Shown in pieces: positions 35,205 to 42,871 of a DNA stretch of 64,000 nucleotides. Origin of the DNA: Caryophanales bacterium UBA5026 (GTDB lineage Bacteria > Bacillota_I > Bacilli_A > RF39 > UBA660); the NCBI GenBank assembly GCA_002416285.1, contig DICM01000035.1:7659-71658 (forward strand), read 5' to 3'. Under the pieces are notes generated by a model that was given only the letters and a program-made list of their open reading frames with translations, did no database searches and was not told the origin of the DNA. Position 1 is the first letter of the stretch, and every line of letters starts with the position of its first letter. The translations under genes and the position numbers were made by a program.

Positions 35205-35265
35205 TTGAATAATTTTATAAATTTGTTATAATTAAGTTGACAATAGTAATGCTAAATGTTAGCAT
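35205..35265 (+). promoter_or_regulatory. Promoter and hairpin before the ArdC/ImmA gene
   Basis: TTGAAT, 16-nt spacer and TGT-TATAAT (35227-35232) form a promoter. ATGCTAA-ATG-TTAGCAT (35249-35265) is a perfect hairpin in the leader. Confidence 0.55.
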
Positions 35266-35301
35266 AGACAGTACGAAATCTGAAATTTATAACCAACTAC
35301 C

Positions 35302-36363
35302 ATGATATTTCATAAAGTAAGAAGTATAAGTTATCAATTTAGAAATGAAAAAGATCAAAGTACAAGGGAAAGATTAGATGAAGAACTTAAAAACATCCTA
35401 TCTAATTTAAAAAAGCAGGCAATAGAGAAATTTCAAAGTGAGAGTGATCTTAAAAAATTTCTAGATAATGTTATTAAATTTAATAACTATTCTTATAATA
35501 ATCAAATGCTGATATGGTTGCAGAATCCTAATGCTGAGTATGTAGCATCTTTTAAAACGTTTTCTGATTTAGGATATAAAATTACAAAGGGTGAAAAGGG
35601 GATGGATATATTAGTTCCATCTCTTTTTTATATGGTAAAAATAAAATTGGAAAACAATAATTATGAAGTAAAACCGTATTCATTATTAACAGAAGATGAA
35701 AAGAAAATTTATAAAGATAAAAATAATGATAAGATTACTTTTTATAACGAAAAAATAGGTGGATTTAAAATAGGAACGGTATTTGATATATCACAAACAA
35801 ATATGCCAATTGAATTAATACAACACCAGTTAAATCCATCTCTTGAAGATAATCGAGTAGATGGAATAGAAGATTTATTTATAAAAGCAATTTATCGTGA
35901 TGGATTTAAAGTCAAATATGAAGAAAAAATCGGGAATGGTGCTAAAGGATATTGTGGCCATAAAAATAAATTGATCGTAGTAAAAAAAGACTTAGGAAAT
36001 TTAATGCGATTAAAGGTAGTCGTACATGAGTATGCTCATGCACTTGCTCATACGCACTTAGAAAACAACAACAAAGAGTATAAAGAGCATCGTAATCAAT
36101 ATGAAAGCGAAGCAGAAAGTATTGCATATGTAGTATGTAAATATTTAGGTTTAGATACAAAAGATTATTCAACCATGTATCTTTATTCGTGGAGTAAAAA
36201 TAAAGATTTTAATGAAATCGATGATTCGCTGAATACAATTGTTAATTATTCAAAAAAAATCATTGTCAATTACAGCAGTGTCTTAAAAAAATATTTAGAA
36301 AATAATTATATGCTAGAAGATTCTTTATATGGTGATATTAGTAGTGAACAAATACATATATAA
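35302..36363 (+). CDS. ArdC-like / ImmA-like zinc peptidase
   Basis: 353 residues. The N-terminal part (about 30-130), with NVIKFNNYSYNNQMLIWLQNP...FKTFSDLGYKITKGEKGMDILVP, matches the ArdC single-stranded-DNA-binding domain of plasmid anti-restriction proteins. The C-terminal half carries the zinc motif VVHEYAHALAH (His242, Glu243, His246), then SEAESIAYVV with the distal Glu, as in ImmA/IrrE-type metallopeptidases. ArdC helps incoming DNA escape restriction; ImmA cleaves phage-type repressors. Either fits a mobile element with XRE regulators. I see no clear Shine-Dalgarno before ATG 35302, so the start is uncertain. Confidence 0.8.
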   Translation: MIFHKVRSISYQFRNEKDQSTRERLDEELKNILSNLKKQAIEKFQSESDLKKFLDNVIKFNNYSYNNQMLIWLQNPNAEYVASFKTFSDLGYKITKGEKGMDILVPSLFYMVKIKLENNNYEVKPYSLLTEDEKKIYKDKNNDKITFYNEKIGGFKIGTVFDISQTNMPIELIQHQLNPSLEDNRVDGIEDLFIKAIYRDGFKVKYEEKIGNGAKGYCGHKNKLIVVKKDLGNLMRLKVVVHEYAHALAHTHLENNNKEYKEHRNQYESEAESIAYVVCKYLGLDTKDYSTMYLYSWSKNKDFNEIDDSLNTIVNYSKKIIVNYSSVLKKYLENNYMLEDSLYGDISSEQIHI

Positions 36364-36797
36364 ATTAATTACTATAAATGGATAAAGTAAAGATTGATAT
36401 TAACTTCTGTTTTTCTGAAATTGATTGCAAAAGAAATAGTTAGAAAAATAAATAAAATAAAAAAAAGACTTGCAAAATTCTTTTTTTGAGTGATTAATAG
36501 AATGAGTATAATTTGTGATTCAACATTAAGGTGTTGCTTGGTATCAAATTATAATGCAAGAAAGAAAGGTGAAATTATACAATAATCAATTATATACTTT
36601 AAGAAATTGAGGTAATTAAAAATATATGTAAATTGTTATTTCAAAACCTAGTATTTTAAATAATGATTTATATTGAATATTACATTCTCACATTATTAAG
36701 ATACTATGTTTCAAAAAATGTCAAAGAAATGGAACACGGTAATATCGAGTTCTATTTTTTTTATAACTTAGTATGTTTAATGTGAGGAGGGATAAAT
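36364..36797 (+). other. Non-coding gap before the integrase operon
   Basis: 434 bases without a supported gene. TATAAT at 36507-36512 could start a long leader. A 13-codon frame (GTG 36569 to TGA 36610) follows AAGAAAG, but is too short to call. A terminator-like hairpin stands at 36729-36762. Confidence 0.5.
36729..36762 (+). terminator. Terminator before the SHOCT-like gene
   Basis: ATGGAAC pairs with GTTCTAT, with inner CGG/TCG pairing, and is followed by eight T. It lies only 36 nt before the TTG start of the next gene, so it could attenuate the recombinase operon. Confidence 0.65.
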
Positions 36798-37013
36798 TTG
36801 AGTGATATAATCAATTTAACGTCAGAACTAACTTTAATAGATTTTAAATTAGCCATTGTGAAAGAGTTATATAAAAAACAGGAAATAACAATCAAACAGT
36901 TAAATTATATATCTAATATATACAAAAGAAAGCAAGCTGTTCTGCAAAAAAAATTAAAATCTGAAAAAAATTTATCCTCAATTACACTTAATGTAAACTA
37001 CAGTAACAAATAA
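36798..37013 (+). CDS. Small SHOCT-like protein upstream of the recombinase
   Basis: 71 residues from a TTG start that is supported by GGAGGG six bases upstream. The pattern IDFKLAIVKELYKKQEITIKQLNYISNIYKRKQAVL resembles SHOCT-type helical hairpins often found in small genes before large serine recombinases in Bacillota. The tail is basic. It ends 17 nt before the recombinase, so both are on one mRNA. It could be the recombination directionality factor that turns integration into excision (analogous in position to small factors such as SprB), but this is inferred. Confidence 0.65.
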   Translation: MSDIINLTSELTLIDFKLAIVKELYKKQEITIKQLNYISNIYKRKQAVLQKKLKSEKNLSSITLNVNYSNK

Positions 37014-37030
37014 TAAGTGGAGGTGATCTT

Positions 37031-38710
37031 ATGGATTTATATGAAATAAAAAATTTGCTTTGTCAAGGTAAAAATATATATGATCTACCATTAAGAGTTA
37101 CCTTTTATGCCAGAGTTTCTACTGATAGGGAAGAACAACTTAATTCCTTAGAAAATCAGGTTATGTATTTCAATAACCTAATTAAAAAACAAGACAATTG
37201 GACTTTTGTTCAAGGTTATGTCGATGAGGGCTTAAGTGGAAAGTCAGTAAAAAAGAGAGTTCAATTCCTAGAAATGATAGAAGATGCAAGAGAAAAAAAA
37301 TTTGATTTAATTTTAACAAAAGAAATTTCTAGATTTTCACGAAATACTTTAGATAGTATACAATATACTCAAGAATTATTATCCTATGGCATAGGGGTTC
37401 ATTTTTTGAGTGATAATATAAATACTTTTCAAGCTGATTCAGAATTAAGATTAACAATCATGGCAAGTATTGCACAGGAAGAAGTTAGAAAATTATCAGA
37501 AAGAGTTAAGTTCGGTTATAAACGGAGTGTTGAAAGAGGTATAGTTAGTGGTTCTAATAATATTTATGGATATTGTAAAAACAATGGAAAGTTATTAATA
37601 GTAGAAGAAGAAGCAGATATAATAAAAAAAATATTTGATATTTATGTTAATAAAAATATGGGAACTACAAAAATAGGGATTTATTTATATGAACAATTTG
37701 GGATTAAAAATGCCAACGGTAAACCAATCCACGGTACTACAATAAGGGGAATAATAAAAAATCCTAAATATAAAGGATATTATTGTGCAAATAAGACAGC
37801 AACTTTAGATTATAGGACAGCTAAGAGGAAAAAATTTGGAAAAGATGATTGGGTAACATATAAATCAACTGATGAAATTGTTCCAGCAATAGTAGACGAA
37901 GATTTGTGGATAAAAGCAAACGAAATGTTAACTTTACGTGGTAAAAAACATTGTAATAATGATAAAAATGTATATTTTACAAAGTATCCATTATCTGGAA
38001 AAATACTCTGTTTTCATGATGGGGCTACATTTGTAAGAGGAAATTACAAATTAAAAAATTGTAAAAGAATTTACTGGGCTTGTAGCAATTATAGATATAC
38101 TGGAAAAAAGAAGTCTGAAAGTTGCAATACTCCATTAATTTATGAAGATGAATTAACGGAAATTATGCGTAAAATGGTTCGAATGATAAAAAATAACAGA
38201 AAAGATATATTATCAGAAATAAAAGATTTAATAAATGAATCTTCCAGTCAAAAAGATTATAAAAAAGATTTAATAAAAATGTCCGAAATTCTAGAAAAAG
38301 CAAAATCAGAAAAGGACGAGTTAATAAAGATGCGTATGAGACACGAAATAGATACATCGGAATATCAAGAGTACAAAAATAAAATTGATGTGGAAATTAA
38401 TAAATATGAAATAGAATTGGAAAAGTTAAAAAGAAATGAACTACTAGAAAAAACGGATAAAATGAGTTTAGAACAATTTGAAAAGCGAGTAGATGAAATT
38501 GTTATATCAGATGATCAGAGTGTTATGTCTGTGGCAGAAACTCTGTTTGAAAAAATATATGTGGAAACAAATACAATTGATAAAACACATAAAAGAACAA
38601 ATTTACATATAAAGTTAAAGGTTAGTGATACAAATGAAACTGACCTTTCTTTATCGCAATTAGCACTTGTTTTCAGGAGTGACGAGAGGTTTTGTCGCAC
38701 CATCAGGTAA
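37031..38710 (+). CDS. Large serine recombinase (integrase)
   Basis: 559 residues as integrated. The catalytic domain has YARVSTDREEQLNSLENQ (Ser30 nucleophile) and the Arg-rich EISRFSRNTLDSIQYTQELL and EEVRKLSERVKFG. A recombinase domain (GYCKNNGKLLIVEEEADIIKKIFDIYVNKNMGTTKIG) and a Cys-containing zinc-ribbon-like region (CFHDGATF...YWACSNY...ESC) follow, then a coiled coil near 400-470. It inserts and excises DNA at short cores. The reading frame crosses attR: the last six residues (FCRTIR) are encoded by spoVS DNA. After excision the frame would run into the left end of the element and gain 34 residues. AGGTGAT precedes the start. Confidence 0.95.
   Translation: MDLYEIKNLLCQGKNIYDLPLRVTFYARVSTDREEQLNSLENQVMYFNNLIKKQDNWTFVQGYVDEGLSGKSVKKRVQFLEMIEDAREKKFDLILTKEISRFSRNTLDSIQYTQELLSYGIGVHFLSDNINTFQADSELRLTIMASIAQEEVRKLSERVKFGYKRSVERGIVSGSNNIYGYCKNNGKLLIVEEEADIIKKIFDIYVNKNMGTTKIGIYLYEQFGIKNANGKPIHGTTIRGIIKNPKYKGYYCANKTATLDYRTAKRKKFGKDDWVTYKSTDEIVPAIVDEDLWIKANEMLTLRGKKHCNNDKNVYFTKYPLSGKILCFHDGATFVRGNYKLKNCKRIYWACSNYRYTGKKKSESCNTPLIYEDELTEIMRKMVRMIKNNRKDILSEIKDLINESSSQKDYKKDLIKMSEILEKAKSEKDELIKMRMRHEIDTSEYQEYKNKIDVEINKYEIELEKLKRNELLEKTDKMSLEQFEKRVDEIVISDDQSVMSVAETLFEKIYVETNTIDKTHKRTNLHIKLKVSDTNETDLSLSQLALVFRSDERFCRTIR
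38683..38690 (+). other. Right attachment core (attR)
   Basis: Second copy of CGAGAGGT, inside the recombinase frame. Directly after it the sequence resumes spoVS coding (TTTGTCGCACCATCAGG). Confidence 0.85.
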
Positions 38711-38801
38711 AAATTTAATTTGTATCCCAGCATTTACGGATATAATGATTGATGGGGAAGAGAGAACGGCAATTAAACTTATCGTAGAAGCGATGCAATA
38801 A
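38691..38801 (+). pseudogene. spoVS: spoVS, 3' part, cut by the element
   Basis: 36 codons plus TAA, with no start of its own. They read FVAPSGKNLICIPAFTDIMI then DGEERTAIKLIVEAMQ, the conserved SpoVS C-terminus. Joined to the 51 codons at 18464-18616 it gives an 87-residue SpoVS, the normal family length (about 86), with no gap or frameshift. The 5' part of this segment overlaps the recombinase 3' end in another frame. In the integrated state this half is not translated as SpoVS. A clean terminator follows. Confidence 0.93.
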
Positions 38802-38814
38802 TATAAAATAAATA

Positions 38815-38835
38815 TAAAAAAGGCATAGCCTTTTT
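38815..38835 (+). terminator. Terminator after spoVS
   Basis: AAAAAAGGC pairs with GCCTTTTTT around ATA; ten or more T follow. Confidence 0.9.
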
Positions 38836-38899
38836 TTTTTGACTAAGTGTAGTAATGGATTGTCATAGAAAATCATACGGAGTTTATGCTAAACTCTTC

Positions 38900-38928
38900 T
38901 TTACTTACGAAATAAAGCATAGTATAAT
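38900..38928 (+). promoter_or_regulatory. Promoter of sufU
   Basis: TTTACT, 17-nt spacer, TATAAT, 20 nt before the start. Confidence 0.75.
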
Positions 38929-38948
38929 AAGCCCAAAGGAGTGGTATT

Positions 38949-39374
38949 ATGGACGCAGAATTCAAAAGAGGAATTATTCTAGATCATTATCAAAACCCGA
39001 GAAATCGTGGATTAATTGAAGATCATACATATTTAGAAGCAAATACGAATAATGAATCGTGCATTGATGAGATAAATTTAATGGTAAAAATTGATAATGG
39101 TGTGATTGTCGATGCAAAATTTGATGGAGAGGCCTGTGCCATATGTACAAGCTCAACTTCTATTATGATTGATACGTTAATTGGAAAAAAAGTGGAAGAT
39201 GCAATTAAAATTTATGAAAACTTTAGTGCAATGATTGAAGAGAGACCATACGATGCAGAAATCTTAGAGCAGGCTGTTGTCTATGATGATATTTATAAAC
39301 AACCTAGCAGAAAGAAATGTGCATTACTCCCATGGTGGGGTTTTGAAAAAATAATAAATCAGTATAGGAAGTAA
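38949..39374 (+). CDS. sufU: SufU-type Fe-S assembly protein
   Basis: 141 residues. IscU/SufU family: DHYQNPRNRG, then Cys in NNESCIDEI, Cys pair in GEACAICTSSTSIM and the last Cys in KCALLPWWGFEK. In Bacillota SufU is the zinc-dependent sulfur acceptor that passes sulfur from SufS to SufB. Neighbouring sufB is 1.7 kb downstream, while sufC, sufD and sufS are not in the window. AAAGGAG precedes ATG 38949. The 3' end lies in a tandem 16-bp duplication. Confidence 0.92.
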   Translation: MDAEFKRGIILDHYQNPRNRGLIEDHTYLEANTNNESCIDEINLMVKIDNGVIVDAKFDGEACAICTSSTSIMIDTLIGKKVEDAIKIYENFSAMIEERPYDAEILEQAVVYDDIYKQPSRKKCALLPWWGFEKIINQYRK

Positions 39375-39396
39375 AATAATTAGGAAGTAAAATAAT
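39366..39396 (+). repeat. Tandem 16-bp duplication at the sufU stop
   Basis: AGGAAGTAAAATAATT is followed at once by AGGAAGTAAAATAAT. The first copy holds the sufU stop. The second places AGGAAG nine bases before ATG 39397, giving the next gene its ribosome site. Confidence 0.8.
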
Positions 39397-40113
39397 ATGG
39401 ATGTAAAGAAGTTAGTATATATAGCAGAATATTTTGGTTTTTCAGAAGAGGAAAACTCTATAAAATTAAATTATTTTTATGGGCTTGTCACAAGAACAAA
39501 CAAAGAGAATCTAGAGTTAGATGGGTATATTGATTTAAATCAGTTTAAGTTTATTTTTGATTCTTCAAAACAGCAAGAAAAAAATCAAAAAATATGGATT
39601 GAACCCGATTTTTTATATATAAAAAAATTATACCCATTCGATAGTAAATTAGAAGATTTAAAGATTCCGGTTGAACAAAAGGAATCTTTGAAATTGCTTA
39701 TGAATGATGAAATAGAGTTAGCAAAAAGGGTTTCGTTAGCGAAACGATATAGTTGTTATTTAGATTATTTTGATCTTCATGATTTCTGGTATGAAGGAAA
39801 AATTATATGCTTGAAATCGAAACAAGGGAAAATAGAATGTAGTTGTGTGAAAACCAGTAAGGTGATGACTAATAATTATTATTCTGTTGATTTAGAAACA
39901 ATGGAACGTTATCCGTTAAGGTATTTTATTTCTAATAAAGAAATGCAAACGGGAGAGTCTTATTTTGTGCCTTGTTTTAGAGCAGACAGGAATAATTTAC
40001 CATCTAATAAACAATTTGTTGAGAGCATGATTATCGCATTTGAAAAATTAGATGAGGAAAAGATACAACCAATTACACAAATCTCTGATTATCGGTATTG
40101 TAAAGTAAAATAA
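39397..40113 (+). CDS. Unknown protein A in the suf locus
   Basis: 238 residues, not recognised. No signal peptide or membrane segment. Aromatic and charged, with a middle helix (EIELAKRVSLAKRYSCYLDYFDLHDFWYEG), then YYSVDLETMERYPLRYFI and GESYFVPCF. Those segments have counterparts in the gene at 40187 (IKLAHQYVKCMEEMDLY, ESAVDLETLQIYPILKM, GVEYVYPLC), so the two are diverged duplicates. It starts 22 nt after sufU, so is likely cotranscribed. A role in Fe-S assembly would be guesswork. Confidence 0.7.
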   Translation: MDVKKLVYIAEYFGFSEEENSIKLNYFYGLVTRTNKENLELDGYIDLNQFKFIFDSSKQQEKNQKIWIEPDFLYIKKLYPFDSKLEDLKIPVEQKESLKLLMNDEIELAKRVSLAKRYSCYLDYFDLHDFWYEGKIICLKSKQGKIECSCVKTSKVMTNNYYSVDLETMERYPLRYFISNKEMQTGESYFVPCFRADRNNLPSNKQFVESMIIAFEKLDEEKIQPITQISDYRYCKVK

Positions 40114-40132
40114 AATATTCTAAAGAATACTT

Positions 40133-40141
40133 TGGTATAAT
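40133..40141 (+). promoter_or_regulatory. Extended -10 promoter before unknown protein B
   Basis: TGGTATAAT lies 45 nt before ATG 40187. Confidence 0.55.
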
Positions 40142-40186
40142 ATTTAAAATTCTATGAAAGCATAAAGAAAGTATAGTGGGTGCAGT

Positions 40187-40951
40187 ATGAGTATAAGTAG
40201 TATAACGGACATTTCCAAATTGGTTTTTGGTGCAAAATATATTTCATCGACAGAACTATATAATAGAAATCCCCAACACGAGTACAGTTTAGTGATGAAA
40301 TCAAGTAGTGTTTTAATGGACTATGTTGAATTGAGTAAGCTCATTCCAATTCAAAAATTTCCAACAAAAAAAGAAGATATTGTTTATGACGATTCGGTTT
40401 ATTATTTAGAAAGAATCGTTTCTTATGGGGAACTAATCACAGTAGACAAAAATCAATTCAGTTGGTTACCTGATAATCAATTATATTATTTTGAGGAGGA
40501 TAAGTTAATTGAAATTACCGAGGAAGACACTGTCTTGATGGAGCAAATAAAATTAGCACACCAGTATGTCAAGTGTATGGAAGAGATGGATTTATATTCC
40601 GGTCTATGCACAACACAGATTGTATCAATCGATAATTTTAAAAAATGTGAAAAGAATTGGATTCATGCATTTCAAAATGGAGAATCTGCCGTTGATCTTG
40701 AAACACTTCAAATTTATCCAATTTTAAAAATGGACGAAGATAATTTTGGAATCATGAAATCAGGAGTAGAATATGTATATCCACTTTGTCCATATGAAAC
40801 AAAATATGAAAATGGACAGTTTTTAGACTTCCTAGATTCTAATAGTGATATCGAAGTAATTAAAAAAATGATAAAAGCCTATCATCGATTAGAATATTCT
40901 AATCCAACAATTTTAAACTTTGCAGACTATCAAAAGAAGAAAACAAAATAA
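40187..40951 (+). CDS. Unknown protein B in the suf locus
   Basis: 254 residues, not recognised, paralogue of the preceding gene by matching segment order (IKLAHQYVKCMEEMDLY; AVDLETLQIYPIL; GVEYVYPLCPYETKYENGQFLDFLD). Cytosolic by composition. GTGGGTG is a modest ribosome site. Own promoter upstream, terminator downstream. Between it and sufB lie about 125 bases with only a 13-codon basic frame and a terminator. Confidence 0.7.
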   Translation: MSISSITDISKLVFGAKYISSTELYNRNPQHEYSLVMKSSSVLMDYVELSKLIPIQKFPTKKEDIVYDDSVYYLERIVSYGELITVDKNQFSWLPDNQLYYFEEDKLIEITEEDTVLMEQIKLAHQYVKCMEEMDLYSGLCTTQIVSIDNFKKCEKNWIHAFQNGESAVDLETLQIYPILKMDEDNFGIMKSGVEYVYPLCPYETKYENGQFLDFLDSNSDIEVIKKMIKAYHRLEYSNPTILNFADYQKKKTK

Positions 40952-41018
40952 GAGAAAGGCAATTATTATTACGAAAAAGAAGACGAGAACTAAAAAACAG
41001 AGTAATTAATGAATCAAA

Positions 41019-41050
41019 GAGGAAAGAAGCTTTCATTTCCTCCTTTTTTT
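41019..41050 (+). terminator. Terminator before sufB
   Basis: GAGGAAA pairs with TTTCCTC around a 10-nt loop, then T residues. Confidence 0.75.
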
Positions 41051-41059
41051 TAGTATAAT
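41031..41059 (+). promoter_or_regulatory. Promoter of sufB
   Basis: TTTCAT, 17-nt spacer, TATAAT at 41054-41059; it overlaps the preceding terminator. GGTGGT precedes the start. Confidence 0.5.
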
Positions 41060-41076
41060 GAAGAAGCGGTGGTCTT

Positions 41077-42393
41077 ATGAAAATAATAAAAAATCACTTA
41101 ACAAGTGAAAAAATTAAAGAATTATCAAAAATAAAAAAAGAACCAAAATGGATGACTGATTTTAGGCTTCAAGCATATGAATCTTTTGAGCGAATCAACC
41201 AACCAAAATTTGGCCCAAAATTAGAACTTGATTTTGATCTTTTTACTTATTATAAAAAAATTAGCAATCAGGTTGAAAACAATTGGGACAAAGTAGATAC
41301 AAAGATTCATGAAACTTTTGATCAAATCGGATTAATTGATGCGGAAAAGAAATATTTAAATGGAGTAGGTGCTCAATTTGAGAGCGAGGTTGTCTATCAT
41401 AATATGATAGAAGAATTAATCCAGAAGAATGTTATCTTTTGTGATACCGATACAGCTTTGAAAAAATATCCGGATTTGTTTCAAAAATATTTTAATCAAT
41501 TAGTAAGTTATGATGAAAATAAATATACAGCTTTAAATAGCGCAGTATGGAGTGGTGGAACATTTATTTATGTACCGCCGAATACAACTATTGATCGTCC
41601 ATTACAAAGTTACTTTCGTATTAATACAAAAAATATGGGGCAATTTGAACGAACAATTATTGTCGTAGATGAAAATAGCCATCTTCATTATATGGAGGGG
41701 TGTACGGCTCCGACTTACACCAGTGATGCCTTGCATGCAGCTGTTGTTGAAATTTATGTTGGAAAGAATGCTAGTTGTCGCTATACAACCATTCAAAATT
41801 GGTCTACTGATATCTATAATTTAGTAACAAAAAGAGCGATTATAGAAGAAAATGGATTAATGGAGTGGGTTGATGGGAATGTTGGCTCAAAAGTCAATAT
41901 GAAATATCCAAGTTGTATTTTGAATGGTCCCTACGCAAAAGGGAATTGTATTAGTATTGCAGTAGCTTCTGAGAATCAAATACAAGATACAGGTGCAAAA
42001 ATGATTCATCTTGCACCTCATACAGAAAGTAGTATTATTAGTAAGTCAATTGCTAATAAAGGTGGGAATGCTACTTATAGAGGAACAGTTCACATTGGAA
42101 AAAAGGCAAATTATGCAAAAAGTACTATCAAATGTGATACGATTATTTTAGATGATTTATCAAAATCAGATACAATTCCTTATAATATAGTCGATAATAA
42201 AACAGCGAGTTTGGAACATGAAGCAACGGTTTCTAAGATTAGTGAAGAAAAATTATTTTATTTAATGAGTAGAGGACTTAGTGAAGAAAAAGCAAAGGAA
42301 CTAATCATTATGGGTTTTATGGATGAGTTTAGAGAAGAACTCCCAATGGAATATGCGGTGGAGCTAAACCATTTGTTAAAAAGTTATTTTTAA
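41077..42393 (+). CDS. sufB: Fe-S cluster assembly protein SufB
   Basis: 438 residues, beta-helix scaffold of the SufBCD complex. Family pieces: ESEVVYHNM, SAVWSGGTFIYVPPN, QFERTIIVVDENSHLHYMEGCTAP, NVGSKVNMKYPSCIL, and the C-terminal HEATVSKISEEKLFYLMSRGLSEEKAKELIIMGF. The conserved Cys in MEGCTAP is the persulfide-accepting candidate. Slightly shorter than the usual 460-470. It needs SufC and SufD, which are not in this window. Own promoter, terminator after. Confidence 0.96.
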   Translation: MKIIKNHLTSEKIKELSKIKKEPKWMTDFRLQAYESFERINQPKFGPKLELDFDLFTYYKKISNQVENNWDKVDTKIHETFDQIGLIDAEKKYLNGVGAQFESEVVYHNMIEELIQKNVIFCDTDTALKKYPDLFQKYFNQLVSYDENKYTALNSAVWSGGTFIYVPPNTTIDRPLQSYFRINTKNMGQFERTIIVVDENSHLHYMEGCTAPTYTSDALHAAVVEIYVGKNASCRYTTIQNWSTDIYNLVTKRAIIEENGLMEWVDGNVGSKVNMKYPSCILNGPYAKGNCISIAVASENQIQDTGAKMIHLAPHTESSIISKSIANKGGNATYRGTVHIGKKANYAKSTIKCDTIILDDLSKSDTIPYNIVDNKTASLEHEATVSKISEEKLFYLMSRGLSEEKAKELIIMGFMDEFREELPMEYAVELNHLLKSYF

Positions 42394-42417
42394 GCAGCAA
42401 CAATTGTTGTTGTTTTT
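42392..42417 (+). terminator. Terminator after sufB
   Basis: A hairpin centred on CAATTG (AAGCAGCAAC with GTTGTTGTTT, G-U pairs included) is followed by T. The arms overlap the sufB stop. Confidence 0.65.
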
Positions 42418-42426
42418 CTATTATGA

Positions 42427-42687
42427 TTTGACAAATATAAAAAAGCTGTTATAAATAAAACTCATACAGTACCTATTAATTCATTAGTTGATAATTTAAC
42501 AATTGTAACTTCACCTGCTCCAGTTATAATTACTGGAATAGCAGCACTTGTAGCAGGAGCATCATTGGTATCAATCGGAATGAATACTATGAATGCTAAC
42601 ATGCTAATTGATGAACTAAACTATAGAAATAGTAATCAAGAAGAACAACAAAAAGTATATCAAAAAGAGATTAACCACACAAGTTAG
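42427..42687 (+). pseudogene. Open frame without a start, membrane-protein remnant
   Basis: Eighty-six sense codons are open between TGA 42424 and TAG 42685, but there is no ATG, GTG or TTG with a ribosome site near its front. The middle encodes a hydrophobic segment (PAPVIITGIAALVAGASLVSIG), followed by a Asn/Gln-rich charged tail. The first part overlaps a promoter-like TTGACA at 42428. It looks like the 3' end of a small membrane-protein gene whose start was lost. The first usable ATG (near 42580) would leave only about 35 residues. The rest of 42688-42847 shows no gene. Confidence 0.45.
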
Positions 42688-42871
42688 TCGTTTTTAATAT
42701 AAATTATGAAACTGAATATATTTCTAAAATTTAATTAATCATGATAATAATTTTAGAAATGATTTTAATGATTTTTAAAATATAGTAAAGAGTTAAAATC
42801 AAATTTATTATAATTCGCATTTGTCTTGTTTATAATAAAACGATATTATGTTTCCAGAAGGGAGGCATTAT

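Larger units (their letters stand above)
18617..38690 (+). mobile_element. 20-kb serine-recombinase element inserted in spoVS
   Basis: The limits are set by the two spoVS halves and the shared CGAGAGGT core; the length is 20,074 bp, with a few bases of ambiguity. A large serine recombinase lies against the right end, as in the skin element of Bacillus subtilis sigK. The cargo is a nonulosonate/glycan cluster, three tandem-HTH regulators, an AMP-ligase with a hybrid kinase, an ArdC/ImmA-like protein and a SHOCT-like small protein. The DNA looks AT-richer than the flanks and prefers AGA for Arg. No transfer, replication, capsid or terminase genes are seen, so it is not an obvious phage or complete ICE. 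Precise excision would restore spoVS in frame. Confidence 0.9.

Noticed and set aside
36569..36610. 13-codon GTG frame in the recombinase leader as a leader peptide
   Set aside because: Too short and no codon pattern that suggests attenuation; mentioned only as part of the gap.
18617..38690. Element as a prophage or complete conjugative element
   Set aside because: No capsid, tail, terminase, relaxase, coupling or replication genes were found.
40960..41012. Basic 13-codon frame after unknown protein B
   Set aside because: It needs an ATT start and has no family match; most likely chance in AT-rich DNA before a terminator.
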